Origin: Isoptericola halalbus
Lineage (GTDB): Bacteria > Actinomycetota > Actinomycetes > Actinomycetales > Cellulomonadaceae
Direction of reading: 5' to 3'
Assembly: GCA_009663185.1 (NCBI GenBank)
Contig: VJZX01000001.1
Location: 62,001-126,000, forward strand
Length of the DNA stretch: 64,000 nucleotides
Shown: piece by piece, positions 16,983 through 25,289 of the stretch
How the letters are laid out: each line of letters begins with the position of its first letter
Numbering within the stretch: the stretch's first letter is position 1
Made by a program: the position numbers and the translations under genes
Notes under the pieces: model-generated
The model's input: only the letters and a program-made list of their open reading frames with translations
Databases searched by the model: none
What the model was told of the DNA's origin: nothing

Positions 16983-18532
16983 GGGCGTCCAAGCGCGAGC
17001 GGGTGCACTCGGCGGTGTTCGTTGCCCCGGCTCGAGAACGACGCCGCACGCGCAGGACGCGCGAGCAAGCCGCAGCAGAAGTGACGGCGGCGGCCATCCG
17101 TGCGGCGAAAGCCGAGACGCGTGCGGAGCACGAGGCCGAGCAGGCCGAACGTCGGTCGACGGCCTACCTGCCTGCCGCGGGCGAGGCGGGGCCGGCCGCG
17201 TTGCGCACGCCCTTGAAGCTCCGGCTGCCCAAGCATCAGGACACTTCGGCGACGTTCGCTGGGGCGTACCCGTTCATCGCCGAGGGTGGCCTCGGCTCGC
17301 GGGGCGTGTTCGTCGGGCAAGACCTGTACTCGGGGTCGGCGTTCGTCTACGACCCATGGGAGTTCTACGACCACGGTCTTCTGACCGCGCCGAACGTCGT
17401 GCTGGCCGGGATCGTGGGGTCCGGCAAGTCGTCTCTGGCCAAGTCTTTGTGTGTGCGCTCGTCGGTGTTCGGACGGCGGGTGTACGTGCCGTGCGACCCG
17501 AAGGGCGAGCACACCGCCGTGGCACAAATGGTGGGCGGGCGGGCGATCGCGCTCGGCCCGGGCATGGCAAACCGGCTGAACCCGCTCGACGACGACGTGC
17601 GCCTTCCAAGCGTCGACGACGTCGCCTGGGCGAGCCAGGTTGCGGGGCGTCGTCGCGAGCTTCTCGGCGCGCTCGCGGAGACGGTCCTGGACCGGCCGCT
17701 GACGCCGTTGGAGCACACCGCGATCGACGTCGCGCTGGCCGAGTCGGTCCGGCGGGCGCCGGTGCCGGTGCTTCCGGTCGTCGTCGACCACCTTCTGGAC
17801 CCGCGCGAGGACCCCGGCGGACGGCTCGCCGAGGACGGGCGGCTTCCCGGGCACGCGTTGCGGCGGCTGGTGGCCGGGGACCTGGCGGGGATGTTCGACG
17901 GGCCGTCGACTGTCGCGTTCGACCCGAGCCTGCCGATGCTCACGGTGGACCTGTCGCGGGTCGCGCAGAACACCACGGCGATGTCGGTCCTCATGACGTG
18001 CTGCTCGGCGTGGATGGAGTCCGCCTTGGCCGACCCGAACGGTGGGGCGCGGTGGGTCATCTACGACGAGGCATGGCGGCTGATGGAGCATCCCGCGCTT
18101 CTGCGGCGCATGGACGCCCACTGGCGGCTCGCGCGGGCGTACGGGATCTCGAACATGCTGATTTTCCACAAGCTGTCCGACCTGGACAACGTCGGCGACT
18201 CCGGCTCGGCCATGCGGGCGCTGGCCTCCTCGCTGCTGGCCAACGCCGACACCCGGATCATCTACCGCCAAGAGCCCGACCAACTCGGGGCGACTGCGGC
18301 CGCCCTCGGCCTGACCCGCACCGAGCAGTCGCTGCTGCCGACGCTCGGGGTCGGGCAGGGGCTGTGGCGCATCCAGGACCGCTCCTTTGTGGTCCAGGCC
18401 CAGCTCCACCCCGGCGAGGTCCCGGTCTACGACACCTCCCAGCGCTACCGCAACGCCCTCCAAGGCGGCGACCCCTACATCGGAGACGGCGGCGCACCTG
18501 TCTCGCAGAACCCGAGACGTGGAGGTGCGTGA
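16976..18532 (+). CDS. VirB4-like conjugation ATPase
   Basis: The product is 518 residues. An Arg/Glu-rich start (about residues 1-60) is followed by the ATPase. The Walker A GIVGSGKSSLAK is near residue 145, VPCDPKGEH near 180, and the Walker B WVIYDEAWRLM near 363. This is the ATPase half of the split VirB4/SCO6880 pair and would energise the secretion channel from the cytoplasmic face. The start is GTG 16976 (a second GTG follows at once). The ArdC gene begins in its stop codon (TGATG). Confidence 0.88.
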   Translation: MVRASKRERVHSAVFVAPARERRRTRRTREQAAAEVTAAAIRAAKAETRAEHEAEQAERRSTAYLPAAGEAGPAALRTPLKLRLPKHQDTSATFAGAYPFIAEGGLGSRGVFVGQDLYSGSAFVYDPWEFYDHGLLTAPNVVLAGIVGSGKSSLAKSLCVRSSVFGRRVYVPCDPKGEHTAVAQMVGGRAIALGPGMANRLNPLDDDVRLPSVDDVAWASQVAGRRRELLGALAETVLDRPLTPLEHTAIDVALAESVRRAPVPVLPVVVDHLLDPREDPGGRLAEDGRLPGHALRRLVAGDLAGMFDGPSTVAFDPSLPMLTVDLSRVAQNTTAMSVLMTCCSAWMESALADPNGGARWVIYDEAWRLMEHPALLRRMDAHWRLARAYGISNMLIFHKLSDLDNVGDSGSAMRALASSLLANADTRIIYRQEPDQLGATAAALGLTRTEQSLLPTLGVGQGLWRIQDRSFVVQAQLHPGEVPVYDTSQRYRNALQGGDPYIGDGGAPVSQNPRRGGA

Positions 18533-19605
18533 TGCGCACGATGCATCGCGACGAGGCGACCGAGGCCGAGCGGCAGTCGCAGATCGACGCCCTGCACACC
18601 AAGCTCACCGAGTCGGTGGCCGCGATCGTCACCGGCGAGGACTGGATCCGAGCGATCCAGGTCGCAGCCCGGTTCCGGGCACGGAGCTTCAACAACACCC
18701 TGCTCATCTGGGTCCAGCACGCCGAAGCCTTCGAACAGGGTCGCGTGGACGCCCCGACCCCGACCTATGTCGCCGGATACAAGCAGTGGGCGTCGATGGG
18801 CCGGCAGGTGATGCGCGGGCAGAAGGGGTACGCGATCCTCGCGCCGGTCACCTACCGGTACGCCGCCGACGGCCCGATCGCCCCGCCCGACACATGGCGG
18901 CGACTCGGCCGCGGCGAGCCGCTGCGCCCGGGCGAGGTCGTCAAGTCCAAGCTGGTCAACACCCGCCGCACCCACGTGTGGGACGTCAGCCAGACCGAGG
19001 GCGACCCTATCCCCACCCCACCCTCGCCCGAGCTGCTCGCCGGGGACGCTCCCACGGGGCTATGGGACGGCATCGCCGCACAGGTCGCCGCAGAAGGGTT
19101 CGACCTGCGCACCGTCGCGTCGGCCCAGCAGATCCTCGGGGCCAACGGCCTGACCGACTTCGGCAGCAAGGTCGTCTCCGTCCGCACCGACATGGACCCG
19201 GCAGCGCAGGTCAAAACGCTGATCCACGAGCTCGGACACGCCAAGCTCCATGACCCGCACACCGAGTCCGTCGTCGTGCACCGGGGCATCGCGGAAGTCG
19301 AGGCCGAGTCGATCGCGCTCATGGTCGGCGCCGCCCACGGCATGGACACCACTGGTTACACGATCCCGTACGTGTCGAGCTGGGCCTCGGACGTGCCGGG
19401 CAAGAACCCGGTCGAGGTCGTCATCGAGACCGCCGCCCGGGTGCGCTCAACCTCCCTGGAGATCCTCGCCGGGCTCGACACCCAGCAGATCCCCGACGGA
19501 GACCCGCCCGGCCTGGACCGCGACGCACTCGCCAAGACCCGGAACGCAGGCACGACCGCAAGCCGGGCTGTGGAGTCCCTCGCGAGCCTGGAAGTGGCCC
19601 GATGA
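18532..19605 (+). CDS. ArdC-type antirestriction protein (ssDNA-binding N-domain, metallopeptidase C-domain)
   Basis: The product is 357 residues. The ArdC N-terminal domain spans about residues 10-140: NNTLLIWVQHAEAFEQG, then VAGYKQWASMGRQVMRGQKG. The C-terminal zinc-peptidase domain has LIHELGHAKLHD near residue 231 (HExxH) and a downstream EVEAESIALMV with the third ligand. ArdC proteins protect incoming conjugative DNA from host restriction, so its place between VirB4 and VirD4 fits early expression in a new host. Its start overlaps the ATPase stop by one base and it overlaps the next gene by 4. Confidence 0.9.
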   Translation: MRTMHRDEATEAERQSQIDALHTKLTESVAAIVTGEDWIRAIQVAARFRARSFNNTLLIWVQHAEAFEQGRVDAPTPTYVAGYKQWASMGRQVMRGQKGYAILAPVTYRYAADGPIAPPDTWRRLGRGEPLRPGEVVKSKLVNTRRTHVWDVSQTEGDPIPTPPSPELLAGDAPTGLWDGIAAQVAAEGFDLRTVASAQQILGANGLTDFGSKVVSVRTDMDPAAQVKTLIHELGHAKLHDPHTESVVVHRGIAEVEAESIALMVGAAHGMDTTGYTIPYVSSWASDVPGKNPVEVVIETAARVRSTSLEILAGLDTQQIPDGDPPGLDRDALAKTRNAGTTASRAVESLASLEVAR

Positions 19606-20162
19606 TCCGCCACGACACCGCGCCGACGGTCCCGGTCGTGCTCCCGCTCGTCGAGGTCTCCATCGCCGACGACGAGACCATCACCATCCGCCTCGACGGG
19701 GTGGAGCTGATCCCGAGCACGCGCCCGACGCGGGCCAACCTGCGTCCACAGATCGCCGCCCTCGCTGCCGAGCGTGGCACCCCGCTCAAGGTCCACGTCA
19801 CCGAGGGCGACGGCCGTTCCTTCGTCGACTACGTGTCCCCCGACGACGCCGCGACGACCGCGCTTCCGGGCCCGCCGCCATCCGAGCCCGACGTCGTCGA
19901 GCCGCAGCGGACGGAACCGGAGCCGTTCGAGCTCACCGACCCTGACGGGCTGCTCGTCGGCCTGTCCGGGGGTGGGTTCCTACCCGGAGAGCCGGTCGCG
20001 TTCGCCGTCGTCGTCACGCGAATCGACGCCGACGACGACGGGGCCGCCGTCCTGCGACTGCCCGCCGCGGTGCTCACCCGTAGGCCGGGACCGTTCGTGC
20101 TGTTTGGGCAGCGCTCGGGCACGCTCGTGGTGGCCGACCCGTTCGGAGGCGACCAGGCATGA
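19602..20162 (+). CDS. Hypothetical transfer-operon protein
   Basis: A 186-residue product starts at ATG 19602 within the end of ardC and ends overlapping VirD4 by 4 bases. It is acidic, beta-rich, with VEVSIADDETITIRLDGVEL, a PLKVHVTEGDGRSFVDYV segment and a C-terminal FVLFGQRSGTLVVADPF. A Pro/Glu-rich linker lies near residue 90-105. No family is recognised. Tight overlaps on both sides imply cotranslation with the coupling protein. Confidence 0.65.
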   Translation: MIRHDTAPTVPVVLPLVEVSIADDETITIRLDGVELIPSTRPTRANLRPQIAALAAERGTPLKVHVTEGDGRSFVDYVSPDDAATTALPGPPPSEPDVVEPQRTEPEPFELTDPDGLLVGLSGGGFLPGEPVAFAVVVTRIDADDDGAAVLRLPAAVLTRRPGPFVLFGQRSGTLVVADPFGGDQA

Positions 20163-21952
20163 CCACCACTCCTGCACCGCAGAACAATGGCGACGACCTG
20201 CTGCTCAACATCGGCCTCGGACTACTTGGGACGGCCGTCGCTCTCGCCGCGGTCCTGCGCGCGGCCGGGACCGTGGCCGCCCGCCTCACCGGCGTTGACT
20301 CGCCGTCTGGTGGGCTCAAGACGGTCATCGGGACGGTCATCGGGATCGTCCGCACGCCGGGCGACCCGGGCCGGGCGCTCGGGACCCAGAACCTGAACCC
20401 GGTCGTCTTCTGGGCCGTCGTCGCCCTGATGGTCGCCCTGCTCGTTACCGTCGCCGTCGGCGTCTGGCACCTGGCGACCAGGTCGCGGACCGCGACGAAG
20501 CGCGACCCGCACCACCAGCCCGGGACCGCCACCGCCGGTGACGTGCGAAAGACAGCCTCCTCGCGGCAGCTGCGCCGCCGCTCGGCGAACCTGCGCCCCT
20601 CGCTGACCAAGCCGGCCGCGACCGACGTCGGCTACCTGCTCGGCGCGTGCGAGGTCCACGACGTGTGGGCGTCGGTCGAGGACTCGATCCTTGTGCTCGG
20701 CCCGCCCCGGTCCGGCAAGGGCCTGCACCTGGTCATCAACGCGATCCTCGACGCCCCCGGCGCAGTCGTGACCACCTCGACCCGGCCGGACAACCTCGCC
20801 GTCACGCTCACCGCCCGCCGATGCCTTGGCCCGGTCGCGGTGTTCGACCCGCAAGGGCTCGCCGAGGGCATCACCACCGCGATGCGCTGGTCGCCGGTGC
20901 GTGGGTGCGAGTCCGCACAGACCGCGATGACCCGTGCCCACGGCCTGGCGGCGTCGACCGGGCTGTCCAAGGGCGGCACAGATTCGGGAGGGTTCTGGGA
21001 GAAGAAGACCAAGACCGTCCTGCAAGCCCTCCTGCACGCGGCGGCCCTGGGCGGGTGCACCGCCCGGGATCTCTACGAGTGGTCGCTCGCCCCGGCCGCA
21101 GCCGGGGCGGCGGTGCAGATCCTGTCAACCGACCCGCGCGCCGCCCACGGGTGGGCCGACGCGCTGTCCACCGAGATCCACGCCGACCCCCGCACCCGAG
21201 ACTCGGTGTGGATGGGCGTCTCCCTCGCCCTGGACTGTCTCGCCGACCCCAAGGTCATGGATGCCGTGACGCCTCGGGCCGGTGAGGACTTCGACCCCGA
21301 ACAGTTCCTCCGGGACAACGGCACCTTGTACCTGCTTGGCACCGCGGGCGGGGCGGCAGGTGCAGGCCCCCTGGTGGCGGCGTTCATCGAAGACCTCGTC
21401 GAGACCGCCAAGCGCGTGGCCGCCCGCATGCCCGGCCAGCGCCTAGACCCACCACTACTGCTCGCCCTCGATGAGATCGGCAACCTCGCCCCACTCCCGT
21501 CCTTACCGAAGCTCATGTCCGACGGCGGCGGCTCGGGCATCACGACGATGCCCGTGCTGCAGTCGCTGGCCCAGGCACGCTCCAAGTGGGGACACGACGA
21601 CGCCGGCACCATCTGGGACTCCTCGATCGTCAAGATCGTCCTCGGCGGCGGGTCCGTGGCCGCCGACCTCAAAGACATCTCCGCCCTCATCGGCGAACGC
21701 GACGAAGACACCGACAGCGTCTCCGTCGGCGACCGCGGCACGCGCTCGGTGCAACGCTCCACCCGCAGGGTGCCGATCATGCCGCCCGAAGCCCTGCGCC
21801 AGCTCCCGTTCGGGACAGCCGCCGTCCTGCTGCGCTCTGCACCGGTGCTCATCACCGACCTGCGCAAGTGGGAGGACCGCAAGGACGCAGCGCACCTCAA
21901 GAAGGACCGCGCCGCCATCGAGGAACTACTCATCGGGAACGACGGCGAGTGA
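20159..21952 (+). CDS. VirD4/TraG-like type IV coupling protein
   Basis: The product is 597 residues. Two membrane segments at about residues 15-40 and 80-103 anchor it. The Walker A GPPRSGKGLHLV is near residue 180 and the Walker B LLLALDEIGNLAPLPSLPKL near 437, followed by the TraG-type GGGSGITTMPVLQSLAQARS. Coupling proteins carry relaxase-bound DNA to the secretion channel. It is the last gene of the rightward VirB4-ArdC-VirD4 run and is followed at once by a terminator. Confidence 0.92.
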   Translation: MTTTPAPQNNGDDLLLNIGLGLLGTAVALAAVLRAAGTVAARLTGVDSPSGGLKTVIGTVIGIVRTPGDPGRALGTQNLNPVVFWAVVALMVALLVTVAVGVWHLATRSRTATKRDPHHQPGTATAGDVRKTASSRQLRRRSANLRPSLTKPAATDVGYLLGACEVHDVWASVEDSILVLGPPRSGKGLHLVINAILDAPGAVVTTSTRPDNLAVTLTARRCLGPVAVFDPQGLAEGITTAMRWSPVRGCESAQTAMTRAHGLAASTGLSKGGTDSGGFWEKKTKTVLQALLHAAALGGCTARDLYEWSLAPAAAGAAVQILSTDPRAAHGWADALSTEIHADPRTRDSVWMGVSLALDCLADPKVMDAVTPRAGEDFDPEQFLRDNGTLYLLGTAGGAAGAGPLVAAFIEDLVETAKRVAARMPGQRLDPPLLLALDEIGNLAPLPSLPKLMSDGGGSGITTMPVLQSLAQARSKWGHDDAGTIWDSSIVKIVLGGGSVAADLKDISALIGERDEDTDSVSVGDRGTRSVQRSTRRVPIMPPEALRQLPFGTAAVLLRSAPVLITDLRKWEDRKDAAHLKKDRAAIEELLIGNDGE

Positions 21953-21958
21953 GGGGCC

Positions 21959-21997
21959 GCAGGGATCGGACGGACCGAGTGGTCGTCTGATCCCCGC
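21959..21997. terminator. Hairpin between convergent VirD4-like and minus-strand gene
   Basis: GCAGGGATCGGACG and CGTCTGATCCCCGC pair over 12 of 14 positions with an 11-base loop. TT follows on the plus side. It begins 7 bases after the VirD4 stop and ends 7 bases before the stop of the opposing gene, the right place for a bidirectional terminator. Confidence 0.6.
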
Positions 21998-22003
21998 TTC
22001 GTC

Positions 22004-22738
22004 CTACTTGACGTGACGCCCGGCCTTCATCACCCCGGACGCTGCCCCGGCCAGCGCCCGCGGCGTCCGGGCCGCCTGGCGTGCGGCCCGGTCCAACTCA
22101 GCGCGAGCGTGTGCACGGCCGATCTTCCGGTCGAGCTCACGCAGCCAGCTCGCAAGCCCGTGGACATCGGCCAGGACGGCGGCGCGCAGCGCATACCCGT
22201 CCGGGTCGAGCTCGCGCAGCCACTCGACGTACCGGGATACGCGGTCCCCCATCAATGCGGGGATCAGGGCGTGCTCGCGCAGGTCGTCGGTGCTGACGAG
22301 CTCGGCCGGCGGCTGACCGGGTCCCCCCTCCTCGAGGACGAAGACCCCGAGTGCACGCGCCTGCACGAACACCGGCGCGAGCCGGACTGCCCGGTAGTCG
22401 CGGGCACGGCGGACCGGCTCCACCGCCTCGGGGCCGCTGTCCGCGCCGCTGTGGTCGGTCTCGCCGATGACGATGACGCCGCCGTCCCATTGGCCCGCGT
22501 TCTTGCCGTCCGGCAGATTCGCGCGGCGCGTGACCTCGGCCTCCAAGGACGCGCACAGGTCACACAGCGTCTTGTTCAGCTTCAGCAGGGACATGCCCCA
22601 GTCGCCCACCAGGCATGCGGTGCACAGCTGACCCCTGCTGATCACGTGGCCGCCACGAGCCACGATCTCGCTCTTCGTCCGGGCGTCCGGACGCCACTCG
22701 ACGACGCCGTCCGGACGCAGGAACTTCTGGTCTGACAT
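22004..22738 (-). CDS. Hypothetical protein with two Cys-pair motifs
   Basis: The product is 244 residues. LCTACLV near residue 38 and TLCDLCASLEAEVTRR near 57 form two CxxC pairs that may bind zinc. The rest is mostly charged helices, with RYVEWLRELDPDGYALRAA and SWLRELDRKIGRAHARAEL. The last 30 residues are Ala/Arg-rich. It is the only plus-to-minus reversal in this part and is divergent from the SSB-like gene across about 260 bases. I cannot name it. Confidence 0.6.
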   Translation of the reverse strand: MSDQKFLRPDGVVEWRPDARTKSEIVARGGHVISRGQLCTACLVGDWGMSLLKLNKTLCDLCASLEAEVTRRANLPDGKNAGQWDGGVIVIGETDHSGADSGPEAVEPVRRARDYRAVRLAPVFVQARALGVFVLEEGGPGQPPAELVSTDDLREHALIPALMGDRVSRYVEWLRELDPDGYALRAAVLADVHGLASWLRELDRKIGRAHARAELDRAARQAARTPRALAGAASGVMKAGRHVK

Positions 22739-22998
22739 AGGTGTCTCCCTTCGCGCTTCCCGGCACGGGGTTCGTGACGGACCGGTCTTCCTCCTGGGGC
22801 ACCGTGCGCGAGGTTGCGCGGTTGCCGGACCAGCACGCGGAGGGCGTATCGCTGGCCGCTCTTGACCTGGGCAGAAACCTAGCGCACACCGCCGACACGC
22901 ACGCCGCGCGAATCACCAGACGGGGACGGCGCGGGCCGCGCACCTTATGTCAACGGCGGCGAACACACCGGTCACCGCCTCGGCATCAGGAGCACCTC

Positions 22999-23568
22999 GT
23001 GTCCACGATTCCCGTCTCTGAGTCCATCGCGGGCTTCATCGCCTCGAATCCCAAGCTCGTCGAGCTCACCTCCGGCGCGCACCAGCTGTATTTCCGCGTG
23101 GGCATCCCGCGATACACCCGCGGCACTGACGGCCGGCCGCAGGCGATCGACCCGGCCTGGGCAGACATGGTCCTGTGGGGCCAGCAGGCGTCCGCCGCGG
23201 CCGCGGCGTTCAAGCCGGGTGACTACTTCGTCGCCTCCGGTGTCACCGAGACCTACCCGACGGCCGCCGGTGATCGGCAGAGGTTCGTCGCCCGCCGCAT
23301 CGGGCACGACGTCACCAGGCCTCACCCGCGCCGCGGCTCGCAGCGGTCGGCGAACCACCCGGCCGGCCGCGCACTGCCCGGCGTCGACGCCGAGTCTCCG
23401 GACCAGACGACGGCCGAGCAAGCTGCGGATGTGCCGGCGGCGGGGCCACGGCTGCGGGTGGTGCCGGACCTGCCCGCACAGCCGAACCCCGTCCGGCACG
23501 GCGGCGCACTGCCGCCTGTCCCGCCCCCGCCAGCCGTGAGGCACGACGCCGCAGGGCCCGAGCTCTGA
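22999..23568 (+). CDS. SSB-like single-stranded DNA-binding protein
   Basis: A 189-residue product has an OB-fold-like N-terminal half: LTSGAHQLYFRVGIPRYTRG, ADMVLWGQQASAAAAAFKPG and DYFVASGVTE, followed by RFVARRIGHDV. These match the strand order of SSB proteins. The C-terminal 80 residues are Pro-rich and disordered and end in PEL, not the usual DDDIPF acidic tip. GTG 22999 is preceded by AGGAG at 22,989; the same frame is open upstream to 22,741, but that extension looks non-coding. It opens the last rightward operon of the element. Confidence 0.75.
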   Translation: MSTIPVSESIAGFIASNPKLVELTSGAHQLYFRVGIPRYTRGTDGRPQAIDPAWADMVLWGQQASAAAAAFKPGDYFVASGVTETYPTAAGDRQRFVARRIGHDVTRPHPRRGSQRSANHPAGRALPGVDAESPDQTTAEQAADVPAAGPRLRVVPDLPAQPNPVRHGGALPPVPPPPAVRHDAAGPEL

Positions 23569-23584
23569 AGGGCGGTGACCCGAA

Positions 23585-24175
23585 ATGACCACGCCCGACG
23601 ACCACGAACCTCCGCGTCCGGAGGACTACCTGCCCGGGCTCTTCGAACCTGCCGAGCCGAGCGAACTGGTCGACGGCCCCGCCGTCGCCACCACTCCCGA
23701 CGGCGAGCCCGACGAACTGATCCCCATCAACTGGAACCAGCTCACCGCCGAGCAGGCGCAGGCCGCGTGGCTCGACCTCAACTCCTGGGTCACATGGCTG
23801 CGGAAAGTCTTCGGGCTGCCGCCGACGATCGTGCCGCCGCTGTGGCACCGCCACGATGAGCTCGTCTGGGAGCTCTCGGCCCTGCACGTGCACTGGCTGG
23901 CCTGCTACGACCCGGACGCCTCACCATCGGCCCCGATCGCGTGGATGCGCGACTTCGCCGACGCCCGCAGTCGCCTTCGCGAGTGGGTCGCAGCGTGCGG
24001 CACCCGCCTGGACCGCGATCGACCCACCCGCATCCCGGCCTGGCCGGGCGAAGAGCCCGACCCCGAGGCGGCCACCGCCGGCGAGCGACAGATCGTCAAC
24101 CGGGACGAAGACTTCGCCGCGTTCGTCATGGACGACCTCGCCGCCCGCCACAAGCACTTCGGAGGTGGATCATGA
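23585..24175 (+). CDS. DUF4913 family protein
   Basis: The product is 196 residues. An acidic, Pro-rich N-terminus (about 45 residues) precedes WLDLNSWVTWLRKVFGLPP, then PPLWHRHDELVWELSALHVHW and WMRDFADARSRLREWVAACG. The Trp/His pattern with a paired LxALxxxW segment fits DUF4913, a family common in actinobacterial plasmids and ICEs. Function is unknown. It overlaps the next gene's start by 4 bases. Confidence 0.72.
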   Translation: MTTPDDHEPPRPEDYLPGLFEPAEPSELVDGPAVATTPDGEPDELIPINWNQLTAEQAQAAWLDLNSWVTWLRKVFGLPPTIVPPLWHRHDELVWELSALHVHWLACYDPDASPSAPIAWMRDFADARSRLREWVAACGTRLDRDRPTRIPAWPGEEPDPEAATAGERQIVNRDEDFAAFVMDDLAARHKHFGGGS

Positions 24176-25182
24176 CCATCGACGCACCGCGCGAGCTGCG
24201 CATCCGCGCTGACGAACTGGCCGCCAACGACCACTCCACAATGGGCGCCACCGAGACCCACCACCTGGTCGGCGGCCAGTTGTGGCGCACGTTCCGCGCC
24301 CTCGGCTACACCGAAGGCGTCGTCCTCGGTGCCGGCGACGGCGCGGTTCCCATGGTCGGCATCCCGGAGATGGACCAAGCGTCGGAGGACTCGGTCGTGG
24401 CCGACCTCGACTCCCAGCACAGGCCACGTCGGCCCGTGCAGGACCTGGAGGCATGGCCCGGCGGGGAAGACTTCGACGTCGTCATCACCGCCCTGGCGGG
24501 CTACGACGTGCGCCTGACCTACAAGCCCAACATCGTGCGCCGCCGGGCTGACCAGCTCGAGGCCGCGCTTCTGGCCGTCTATTTCACCAGGCCCGGCGGA
24601 CTCACCGCCCTGGTCGCCACCCACGACCTCATGGACAACCCCATCCCGTTCGGGCGCCGCCACCTGGCGGACATGGCCGACCTCGTCGGCGCCGTGCGCC
24701 TGCCCGCTGGCACCTACCGGCAGACGGCGGGGACCGACGAGGTCGCCGACCTGCTCATGTTCCGCCGCCGGGCCTGGCATGAGCGCCGGCGCGGACCGGA
24801 CTTCGAGAACGCTCCCGGCATCTACCTCGATGGGGAGATGGTCACCGTCAACACCTACTTCGACACGAACGTCGACCAGGTCCTCGGAACCATCGCGTAC
24901 GACCCGACCGGGCAGCCCTCCATGAACGTCACTGTCACCGGCACGCCCGAACGCTTCGCCCCCGCGCTGGCCGACGCGATGGACTTCGTCATCGCCACCG
25001 GGCAGCACCATGACCTGACGATGAAGCCCCACGGCGCCGTGCTGCACAGCCTCGCGGCCGACATCCGCACCCACCGGGCCTCACCGCGCCGGCTGCGCAC
25101 CCGCGATGCCGCGCAGCCCGACGCCGGTCCAGCGGGTCCGGCGGGACGCTACCGCCCGGCCGGACCCGAGATCGGAACCTGA
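24172..25182 (+). CDS. Stand-alone, degenerate DNA methyltransferase-like protein
   Basis: The product is 336 residues. Several segments match the methyltransferase domain that is usually fused to a large SNF2-type helicase in actinobacterial ICEs: FTRPGGLTALVATHDLMDN, ADMADLVGAVRLPAGTYRQ, AGTDEVADLLMFRRR and VTVNTYFDTNVDQVLGT. The expected SAM-binding motif I (EPGCGSG-like) reads VVLGAGDGA and the catalytic NPPF/NVPF motif IV reads ITALAGYD, so it probably lacks methylation activity. No helicase domain follows. GGAGGTGG precedes the ATG. The family call is from recognised blocks; loss of activity is inference from the missing residues. Confidence 0.75.
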   Translation: MTIDAPRELRIRADELAANDHSTMGATETHHLVGGQLWRTFRALGYTEGVVLGAGDGAVPMVGIPEMDQASEDSVVADLDSQHRPRRPVQDLEAWPGGEDFDVVITALAGYDVRLTYKPNIVRRRADQLEAALLAVYFTRPGGLTALVATHDLMDNPIPFGRRHLADMADLVGAVRLPAGTYRQTAGTDEVADLLMFRRRAWHERRRGPDFENAPGIYLDGEMVTVNTYFDTNVDQVLGTIAYDPTGQPSMNVTVTGTPERFAPALADAMDFVIATGQHHDLTMKPHGAVLHSLAADIRTHRASPRRLRTRDAAQPDAGPAGPAGRYRPAGPEIGT

Positions 25183-25211
25183 TGAGCCCGCCGTCACCAG
25201 CCCGTGCCCTC

Positions 25212-25242
25212 GTCGGCCATCGCCACCTCGGCGGTGGCCGAC
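25212..25242. terminator. Bidirectional hairpin between methyltransferase-like and integrase genes
   Basis: GTCGGCCATCGCC and GGCGGTGGCCGAC pair over 12 of 13 positions with a 5-base loop. It lies between two convergent stops (25,182 and 25,290). There is no long T-run, which is common in GC-rich actinobacteria. Confidence 0.6.
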
Positions 25243-25289
25243 GGCATGTCAAGGACGGGCTACGCCGTCTCACTGCGTTCGGCACTGCG

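Noticed and set aside
22741-22998. Upstream extension of the SSB-like gene
   Set aside because: The extension has no OB-fold similarity and the AGGAG site favours GTG 22999.
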